From positions 1 to 20,081 of the forward strand of contig JAFGNO010000099.1 in NCBI GenBank assembly GCA_016926985.1: DNA of 20,081 nucleotides, written 5' to 3'. The notes below the pieces were generated by a model, which saw nothing but the letters and a program-made list of their open reading frames with translations, ran no database searches and was not told the origin of the DNA. This DNA is from Anaerolineae bacterium. Lineage in GTDB: Bacteria; Chloroflexota; Anaerolineae; Aggregatilineales; UBA3940. Below, one piece after another: positions 15,163 through 20,081 of the stretch (positions within the stretch are counted from its first letter, which is position 1; the number at the start of each line of letters is the position of its first letter). Both the position numbers and the translations under genes were made by a program.

Positions 15163-15648
15163 GTGATTGAATCAAAAAAAGACCTGCTCGATGAACTGAA
15201 TGCGGCAAGACACATGCTGCTATCCGCTATAGAGGGCCTTACTGCGGAGCAAATGTGCATGCCCGGCGCGGTGGGATACTGGTCGGTGAAGGATGTCCTG
15301 GCGCATCTTGTTGCCTGGGAGACGGAACTGGTTACCGCGCTGTATCAACTGGATTCCAAGCGCGCCCCATCAGTTGTTGAAATCGAGGATATTTACGGCT
15401 GGAACGAAGAGATTTATCACATGAATGCGCGACGCCCTCTTGAGGCAATACTGGAAGACCTGGAGGGGGTCCATAAAGCTCTGGTGAAAAATGTTGAAGC
15501 CCTCAACACGCGGCAGTTAATGGATAACCGTTCTTTTAAGTGGATGGAGGGAGAGCCTCTCTGGTATTTGATTGAGGAGACGGCCACCCTGCATGAACGC
15601 GAACATGCAGAGGAGATACTGGCCTGGCGTGAGGAAAATGGGTTTTAG
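15163..15648 (+). CDS. DinB-like four-helix protein (ClbS/DfsB-type, DUF1706-like)
   Basis: 161 residues from the leaderless GTG. The N-terminal helix KKDLLDELNAARHMLLSAIEGL (5-26), the WSVKDVLAHLVAWE segment (40-53) and a C-terminal HEREH match the DinB superfamily layout, with scattered His residues that usually bind a metal. WNEEIY in the middle is reminiscent of the ClbS/DfsB branch. Superfamily members include thiol-dependent transferases and self-protection hydrolases; the reaction here cannot be told. The next gene starts 13 nt downstream with its own Shine-Dalgarno. Confidence 0.82.
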   Translation: MIESKKDLLDELNAARHMLLSAIEGLTAEQMCMPGAVGYWSVKDVLAHLVAWETELVTALYQLDSKRAPSVVEIEDIYGWNEEIYHMNARRPLEAILEDLEGVHKALVKNVEALNTRQLMDNRSFKWMEGEPLWYLIEETATLHEREHAEEILAWREENGF

Positions 15649-15661
15649 GTCAGGAGTATAG

Positions 15662-16093
15662 ATGAGCCGAGTCATTCGCACAGATGGTCCCGGCAAAGAG
15701 CGAACGAGCTTGATGCGAACTTCCGCCGAAGCCATTCGCCGTTTGAGCCAGAAAGCGACGATTGACGATGATGCCAAAGATATGGTTGCCCTGCTGGTAT
15801 ATTGCTTCAGGCAGATCGATCGGGGAATAGATGAATCGGTGAGAGCATGGGAAAAGCGCAATTACTGGGTTAAAGCGGAACAATTTCGGTTGCGCTGGGC
15901 ATGGGTCGGGCAGGCCGCGCTCGATCTGGAAAGCCTCATCAGGGCCCAGGATTGGGATAGGATCCCGGCAGTATTGGTTGGCCTGCTTCCCCATTTCGAA
16001 GAGATAACCGTTTCCAGGCTCACGCGTTCTCCGGATATCTGGGAAGGGGCTTACCAGCGCCTGATCCGGGAAAATGGCAGGCACAGTCGCTGA
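15662..16093 (+). CDS. hypothetical helical protein
   Basis: 143 residues, no recognised family. The start is supported by CAGGAG 7 nt upstream. It is predicted to be mostly alpha-helical, with no signal peptide or membrane segment. It contains many Trp and Arg residues (WEKRNYWVKAEQFRLRWAW, 63-81), suggesting a conserved hydrophobic core with a basic surface. It lies between the DinB-like gene (13 nt upstream) and the holin-like gene (27 nt downstream), all on one strand, so it is probably co-transcribed. Confidence 0.75.
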   Translation: MSRVIRTDGPGKERTSLMRTSAEAIRRLSQKATIDDDAKDMVALLVYCFRQIDRGIDESVRAWEKRNYWVKAEQFRLRWAWVGQAALDLESLIRAQDWDRIPAVLVGLLPHFEEITVSRLTRSPDIWEGAYQRLIRENGRHSR

Positions 16094-16120
16094 CGATCCA
16101 GCATGAAAGGTGGCAGACTA

Positions 16121-16744
16121 ATGACCATAAACGAATTCCTCGAGATTGTTTCACAGGCTTTGTTGATCATAGCGCTCCCGGTTGTGATTGCGGCGGCTGT
16201 GCAAACCTTCCGGACACAGACTGGACAGATAAAAGACCGGATCGGCGAAGATCGATTCAATGCCTTGAAGACCATTGTGCAAACAGCCGTCAGGGCCGCC
16301 GAACAGGCCGGTGTTGTTGAGCATCTGACCGGCCCGGAAAAACGTGCTCAGGCGATTTCTTTTGTGCAGGATTACCTGGACAAGCGCGGCGTCAGCATTG
16401 ACGTGGACCAGATTGCCACGCTGATTGAGGCGGAGGTGCTTACCCAGTTCCAGAACCCGGTTGCTCCTGTAGATTCGGCAGAAGCGCGGCAGGTGTTGAT
16501 CGATAAGGCGGTGGAGGCGGCTGTTCTGGCTGCCGAACAGAGCGGATTGCAGGGGATGATCGCCAACGTGGGTGCAGAAAAGAAAGCCTATGCGCTAACC
16601 CTGGCAAGAGATTACCTGAACCAGCACGGTATACAAATCCCCAATGAGTTGATCAGTGGTCTCATTGAGGCGCAGGTGCTCCGCTTCACGATGGCAGCCC
16701 GCGACCAATCTGGCCTTTCAGGACAGCCTGAGCCGGTAGGGTAA
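16121..16744 (+). CDS. LLH-family phage-holin-like membrane protein with duplicated domain
   Basis: 207 residues. The ATG at 16121 is preferred over 16103 because AAAGGTGG directly before it acts as ribosome site. One membrane helix (8-28) is followed by two copies of a helical module. Copy 1 (about 46-107) has AVRAAEQAG...KRAQAISFVQDYLDKRGV...IATLIEAEVL; copy 2 (about 126-187) has AVLAAEQSG...KKAYALTLARDYLNQHGI...ISGLIEAQVL. This module resembles the cytoplasmic part of LLH holins from phages of Gram-positive bacteria, where it normally occurs once. No endolysin or other phage gene is adjacent, so a cellular role is more likely. Confidence 0.78.
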   Translation: MTINEFLEIVSQALLIIALPVVIAAAVQTFRTQTGQIKDRIGEDRFNALKTIVQTAVRAAEQAGVVEHLTGPEKRAQAISFVQDYLDKRGVSIDVDQIATLIEAEVLTQFQNPVAPVDSAEARQVLIDKAVEAAVLAAEQSGLQGMIANVGAEKKAYALTLARDYLNQHGIQIPNELISGLIEAQVLRFTMAARDQSGLSGQPEPVG

Positions 16745-16753
16745 GCCCCGGTT

Positions 16754-16782
16754 TTGAGTGCGTGGTACAATACCACTATATG
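16754..16782 (+). promoter_or_regulatory. promoter with operator-like inverted repeat in the spacer
   Basis: -35 TTGAGT (16754-16759), a 17-nt spacer and -10 TATATG (16777-16782). The spacer contains a perfect inverted repeat GTGGTA-CAA-TACCAC (16762-16776) ending exactly at the -10. A protein bound there would block polymerase. The gene at 16812 follows with a leader of about 22 nt. Confidence 0.5.
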
Positions 16783-16811
16783 CAGCGGAACAACGTGGAG
16801 ATAATTTGAAA

Positions 16812-17309
16812 ATGTCCCAAGAAGCAACAGAACTCGCAGGAAACGAAAGCAGACTGCCGCCGTGGAATCCGGAAACGCGGAGAAAATTCCGACGGGAATC
16901 CTGGTGGCAGATCATCTTCCCGGTGGTGCTTGTGGCGGTTTTGTCTGTCACCGGCCTTGTGCTTTTGCTGGTTTTTGGGAAGAAAGAAGGCGCCTCCATT
17001 GTTGCCGACTATTCCCTGGTGCTGCTTATTATTTTGAGCCTGATTGCCGGTTTATTGGTATTGGCTGCTGTTGCGGCGGCTGCATATGGCGTTGGGAAGG
17101 CCATCCCGGCGATTCCTCCCTACACAGGTGCGGTGCAGAACTATACGAAAATTGCTTATGAGTGGGTTGACGCGCAAACGGACCGGCTTGCCAATCTCGT
17201 GATCACAGTGAAAAGCACTCTGGCAGGGGTTATGCATTTTTTAAAGTCACAGACGGCAGAGACCACGGCGAAACCAGAAGAGGCCAGTAAAGATACAGAT
17301 GAACAATAA
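16812..17309 (+). CDS. membrane protein with two helices, unknown function
   Basis: 165 residues from the ATG at 16812; the open frame upstream runs through the promoter and is not used. A basic, Trp-containing juxtamembrane stretch (RRKFRRESWW) precedes membrane helix 1, and a second long hydrophobic segment follows after a short KKEGAS loop. The C-terminal 65 residues are soluble, with a likely amphipathic helix. No family is recognised. GGAG lies 11 nt upstream of the start. It follows the holin-like gene by 67 nt and may act with it. Confidence 0.75.
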   Translation: MSQEATELAGNESRLPPWNPETRRKFRRESWWQIIFPVVLVAVLSVTGLVLLLVFGKKEGASIVADYSLVLLIILSLIAGLLVLAAVAAAAYGVGKAIPAIPPYTGAVQNYTKIAYEWVDAQTDRLANLVITVKSTLAGVMHFLKSQTAETTAKPEEASKDTDEQ

Positions 17310-17322
17310 ATCAGGATTGACT

Positions 17323-17562
17323 ATGAGTGAAGAAAAGGCAGTTGCATTACCAGAAAAAAGCTGGCGTTCTCGCGTATTCCTTTTTGGTGGGCTGATCGGG
17401 GCCGTACTGGGGCTTATTTCGGCTTACTTCTACGTGCGGGCTGCTGATGAAGCACATGGCCCTGAAGGGCAGCCCATCACGCCAAGTTCCGGAGATACCG
17501 TCAGGCTTGGGCTTTCCCTGCTCTCCATTGTACGAACTATCACTGAATGGGGAAGCCGGTAA
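17323..17562 (+). CDS. small single-pass membrane protein
   Basis: 79 residues from the ATG at 17323, chosen because AGGA lies 6 nt upstream. An upstream ATG at 17299 falls inside the end of the previous gene. A short acidic and basic N-terminus leads into one membrane helix (FLFGGLIGAVLGLISAYFYV). The C-terminal half has a second weakly hydrophobic stretch (TVRLGLSLLSIVRTI). It is not recognised. Its place in the same-strand run suggests a partner of the preceding membrane proteins. Confidence 0.7.
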   Translation: MSEEKAVALPEKSWRSRVFLFGGLIGAVLGLISAYFYVRAADEAHGPEGQPITPSSGDTVRLGLSLLSIVRTITEWGSR

Positions 17563-17580
17563 GCAATTGGGCTCCGGGGC

Positions 17581-17605
17581 GGGCCGGATTCGCCATATCT
17601 GGCCC
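17581..17605. other. GC-rich hairpin downstream of the small membrane protein gene
   Basis: GGGCCGGAT and ATCTGGCCC can pair over 9 bp with one G-U wobble around a 7-nt loop (TCGCCAT). No T-tract follows on the plus strand, so it is not a standard intrinsic terminator. It could be a processing site or a factor-dependent end. Confidence 0.45.
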
Positions 17606-17659
17606 AGCAACAACTGGGTCTTTCCTAACAAACTACTTTAATCTGTCACTGACCCGGCT

Positions 17660-18805
17660 ATGCCTGAGTCATTGCTTCCTCAATTGACCCGCCGCCAGAA
17701 GCAGGCCTGGGTGCTGCGGCTGGTCGCCTTTTTATTCCTGGCGGGGGTGGTTGTCCTCAAGCCAATCTATATCTCGCTGGGACCTGTCCAGCCTGTGAGC
17801 ACGCAGCATCCATCCGTGTGTATGCACACACGCCTGACTGACGAAGTGGAAGAATGGAAAATCCAACGGACGCTCCAGATGGTGCGCGAGCTGGGCACGC
17901 CTACAATCGTGGAGTATTTTCCCTGGGCTTATATCGAAACGGCTCCCGGCGTTTTTGACTGGGCACATGCTGACCTGGTGGTTCGTCACGCACGAGCGCA
18001 AGGGCTCACCATCATTGCGAGACTGGGAACAGTGCCGACCTGGGTTTATGAGAACAACGATCTGGAGAATGCAACACGCTCACTCAACTATATCGAGCCA
18101 ACGGAGTACAGCATATTTGCCCGGTTTGTTGAGCAATTTACAGCGCGCTACCAGGATGATATTGACACTGTGCTCATCTGGAATGAGCCAAACCTCGCCC
18201 ATGAATGGGGATACCAGGACGTCGATCCAGATAACTATATTGACCTGCTGCGGGCCGCAACCCCGGCTGCGCGGCGCGGGAACCCGGAAATTATCGTGCT
18301 GGCGGGGGCGTTGGCCCAAACGCTGGAACCGGCAGACAGCGTTTTAGGCATGAACGATCTGGATTATCTTATCGCATTATACGAAGGTGGTTTTGCTGAC
18401 CTTTATGACATGCTGGCGGTGCACAGCTATGGTTTTGGGTTTCCTCCGGACGATCCCCCTGCCCCGGATGTCTTAAACTACAGGCGGGTTGAACTGCTCC
18501 GGGAGGTGATGGTTGCTTATGGTGACGCAGATAAACCGGTGATCATCACCGAGGCAGGCTGGAACGATCACCCCCGCTGGACTAGGGCGGTGCGACCCGG
18601 TCAGCGGATTGCCTATACCATTGATGCAATTGCTTATGCGGAAACCAGCTGGCCCTGGGTTGAGAATATATGTTTCTGGGCGTTTCGCTATCCTGTTCCT
18701 ACCTACAGCTACCCGGATTATTACACCTTTGTTGGAGATGACTTCAGCAAAAAACCGATCTACACGGAATTGCAGGCATGGCTGCATGGCTGGGGTTATC
18801 CATAG
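17660..18805 (+). CDS. membrane-anchored clan-A glycoside hydrolase (GH39/GH5-like)
   Basis: 381 residues. A basic N-terminus and one hydrophobic helix (17-37) act as signal anchor. The rest is a TIM-barrel hydrolase: WNEPN (174-178) gives the acid/base Glu176, and ITEAGW (296-301) gives the nucleophile Glu298, the spacing expected of retaining clan-A enzymes. HSYGFG (255-260) and the FWAFRYPV strand (339-346) also fit. Substrate and exact GH family cannot be fixed from sequence. No strong ribosome site precedes the ATG. The active domain should face outside the cell. Confidence 0.88.
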   Translation: MPESLLPQLTRRQKQAWVLRLVAFLFLAGVVVLKPIYISLGPVQPVSTQHPSVCMHTRLTDEVEEWKIQRTLQMVRELGTPTIVEYFPWAYIETAPGVFDWAHADLVVRHARAQGLTIIARLGTVPTWVYENNDLENATRSLNYIEPTEYSIFARFVEQFTARYQDDIDTVLIWNEPNLAHEWGYQDVDPDNYIDLLRAATPAARRGNPEIIVLAGALAQTLEPADSVLGMNDLDYLIALYEGGFADLYDMLAVHSYGFGFPPDDPPAPDVLNYRRVELLREVMVAYGDADKPVIITEAGWNDHPRWTRAVRPGQRIAYTIDAIAYAETSWPWVENICFWAFRYPVPTYSYPDYYTFVGDDFSKKPIYTELQAWLHGWGYP

Positions 18806-18834
18806 TTGACAGTGCACCGGGCGAATTTTATACT
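18806..18834 (+). promoter_or_regulatory. consensus sigma-70-type promoter of the FtsK-like gene
   Basis: -35 TTGACA (18806-18811) begins directly after the hydrolase stop codon, followed by a 17-nt spacer and -10 TATACT (18829-18834). A start near 18841 leaves a leader of about 27 nt that ends in GAGGGG, so translation here uses a Shine-Dalgarno, in contrast to the leaderless genes. Confidence 0.75.
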
Positions 18835-18867
18835 CCGTTCACATAACCGAACTGCTGCGAGGGGAAC

Positions 18868-19998
18868 TTGCTCGACCGTAACTGGCTGGAATATCAGGCG
18901 AACCAGATAGAGGCACTTTTAGCGGCACACCGGCATGATGCGCTGGTTGTGGGCGTCCAGGTATCGCCTCGCTGGGTGCGGTTCCTGCTGCGGCTTGGGC
19001 TGGGGACAAAGATCAGCAGCGTGGAAAATCTTTCCGAGGAACTGGCGCTGGCGCTGGCGGTCAGTGCAGTGCGGATTACCCGCAGCGGCGGCACGCTGGC
19101 TATAGAAGCTCCCTTGCCCAGCCCGGAACCCATCTACCTGCTTGGGTTGGTGCAGGACGTGGATATGCTCCCCCCGGTGACGGCGGTGCTGGGGCTGAAT
19201 ACGGAAGGGGAGCCTTTTACACTGCCCCTGATGGCACCGGAGGTGACCCACGTCCTGATTGCCGGAGCAACCGGCTGTGGGAAGACAGAGCTGCTCAGAA
19301 GCCTTCTTCTTTCGCTGGCCTTGTATAACAGACAGGCGCACCTGCAAATTGTCTTGATTGACCCAAAAAGACGAGGGATGATCCCGCTCGATGGGCTGCC
19401 CCACTTGCTGGCGGATGTGGCGACCACACCGGAAGAGGCATTGGAGCTGCTGAAATACGTGGTGGCAGAGATGGAACGCCGGGACCAGGAAGATGCACCA
19501 CCAACTCCCCGGATCGTTGTAGCAATAGACGAAGTGGGGGATCTGCTGGCTGTCAGCGATAAAGAAACCACGGAGCTGCTGGTCCGACTGGCGCAGCGGG
19601 GGCGTGAAGCAGGCATCCACGTGATAGCCAGCACGCAGCGCCCCTCAGCAGACGCCGTCCCAGGTGCGTTAAAAGCCAATTTACCTGCCCGGCTGATCGG
19701 GCGTGTCGCCAGCGCACAGGAGGCGCTGATGGCTTCCGGTATTCCGGGAACCAACGCGGAACTTCTGGTGGGAAGCGGGGATTTTGTCGCTGTTATTGGC
19801 TCGCAGGTGACCCGTTTCCAGGCGGCTTACACCGGCCCGGCGGATATCCAGCGGATCATTTCCTATTTATACGAGAGCGCGGCCCAGCCCAGGTATTCAG
19901 GGCAGGGGCCATCGCTTGCTTATGACGGGGCCAGCGAGCCATCCGATGAATTTGTAGATGTGGACTGGGCACGCGGATCGCAGCAGGAGAATGAATGA
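18868..19998 (+). CDS. soluble FtsK/SpoIIIE-type motor core without membrane or gamma domains
   Basis: 376 residues with a TTG start preceded by GAGGGG (18859-18864). Residues 40-85 resemble the FtsK alpha domain (GLGTKISSVENLSEELALAL, 44-63). The ATPase core has Walker A GATGCGKT (133-140), IVLIDPKRRG (161-170), Walker B VVAIDE (217-222) and STQRPS (255-260). Full-length FtsK has N-terminal membrane helices and a C-terminal gamma domain that reads KOPS sites; both are absent. It may pump DNA or protein with partners that supply membrane attachment. The next gene overlaps its stop by 4 nt. Confidence 0.9.
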   Translation: MLDRNWLEYQANQIEALLAAHRHDALVVGVQVSPRWVRFLLRLGLGTKISSVENLSEELALALAVSAVRITRSGGTLAIEAPLPSPEPIYLLGLVQDVDMLPPVTAVLGLNTEGEPFTLPLMAPEVTHVLIAGATGCGKTELLRSLLLSLALYNRQAHLQIVLIDPKRRGMIPLDGLPHLLADVATTPEEALELLKYVVAEMERRDQEDAPPTPRIVVAIDEVGDLLAVSDKETTELLVRLAQRGREAGIHVIASTQRPSADAVPGALKANLPARLIGRVASAQEALMASGIPGTNAELLVGSGDFVAVIGSQVTRFQAAYTGPADIQRIISYLYESAAQPRYSGQGPSLAYDGASEPSDEFVDVDWARGSQQENE

Positions 19999-20081
19999 AC
20001 AGGCAGTGGTTTATACTTGCAGGCGTAATTACATTCTCAGCAGCCGCAGCCATTGTTTTGAGCATTCAACTGGCCTCTGTG
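19995..20081 (+). CDS. start of an exported or membrane protein, cut by the window edge
   Basis: The ATG at 19995 overlaps the TGA of the FtsK-like gene (ATGA), and GGAG lies 5 nt upstream. The 29 visible codons read MNRQWF followed by a hydrophobic stretch (ILAGVITFSAAAAIVLSIQ), a signal peptide or membrane anchor. It is translationally coupled to the motor gene, so it may be the membrane partner the motor lacks (inference). Confidence 0.7.
   Translation, partial: MNRQWFILAGVITFSAAAAIVLSIQLASV

Noticed and set aside
16121..19998. Prophage remnant, because of the holin-like and FtsK-like genes
   Set aside because: There is no integrase, capsid, tail, terminase or endolysin gene, and no flanking attachment repeat was seen.
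1..20081. CRISPR arrays, tRNA or rRNA genes, riboswitches, insertion sequences
   Set aside because: No spaced repeats, cloverleaf-like sequence, transposase frame or terminal inverted repeats were found on reading both strands.

Overview
The window looks like a chromosomal segment of a bacterium from the phylum Chloroflexota, probably Anaerolineae-like. This is inferred from gene content and style, not from a marker gene. The supporting signs are secreted or membrane proteins with long Pro/Thr-rich linkers, an archaeal-type HMG-CoA synthase next to a class II HMG-CoA reductase, an S1-domain protein with long acidic tails, and several apparently leaderless genes. There is no rRNA, tRNA, CRISPR array, insertion sequence or clear prophage.

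Layout. (1) 1-1677, minus strand: a three-gene unit of envelope proteins, namely a lipoprotein with a concanavalin-like domain, a membrane-anchored protein of unknown fold, and the start of a third gene that runs off the left edge. (2) 1834-3582, plus: a secreted NodB-type polysaccharide deacetylase with a leaderless promoter, then a small membrane protein resembling DUF4760. (3) 3602-7186, plus: a mevalonate-entry block with class II HMG-CoA reductase (mvaA), overlapping archaeal-type HMG-CoA synthase (mvaS), a 481-bp gene-poor gap, a stand-alone zinc-ribbon protein, and a full DUF35/OB-fold protein. The archaeal partner thiolase is absent. A 10-bp-phased GATAGC repeat array sits just upstream of a possible -10 both at mvaA and at the DUF35 pair, so the two halves are probably co-regulated. 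(4) 7198-8963, minus: an S1-like RNA-binding protein, separated from block 3 by a strong bidirectional hairpin. (5) 9057-11270, plus: leaderless SAM hydrolase (DUF62) followed by MurA with Asp in place of the fosfomycin-target Cys. (6) 11272-15020, minus: an operon of orphan ParA, an acidic coiled-coil four-helix membrane protein, and a transmembrane protein with extracellular SH3b domains and a cytoplasmic zinc ribbon. (7) 15127-20081, plus: a leaderless DinB-like protein, a hypothetical protein, an LLH-holin-like protein with an internal duplication, two small membrane proteins, a membrane-anchored clan-A glycoside hydrolase, a soluble FtsK-type motor core, and the start of a further exported or membrane protein.

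How the parts fit together. Block 3 makes mevalonate from acetoacetyl-CoA, provided the thiolase is encoded elsewhere. Blocks 1, 2, 5 and 7 lean towards the cell envelope: deacetylase, MurA, glycosidase and surface lipoprotein. Block 6 looks like a ParA-driven positioning system tied to the membrane; this is an inference. The strongest unexplained signals are the shared decamer array of the mevalonate genes, the identical 7-nt spacing between -10 and start codon at three leaderless genes, and two inverted repeats placed as operators.
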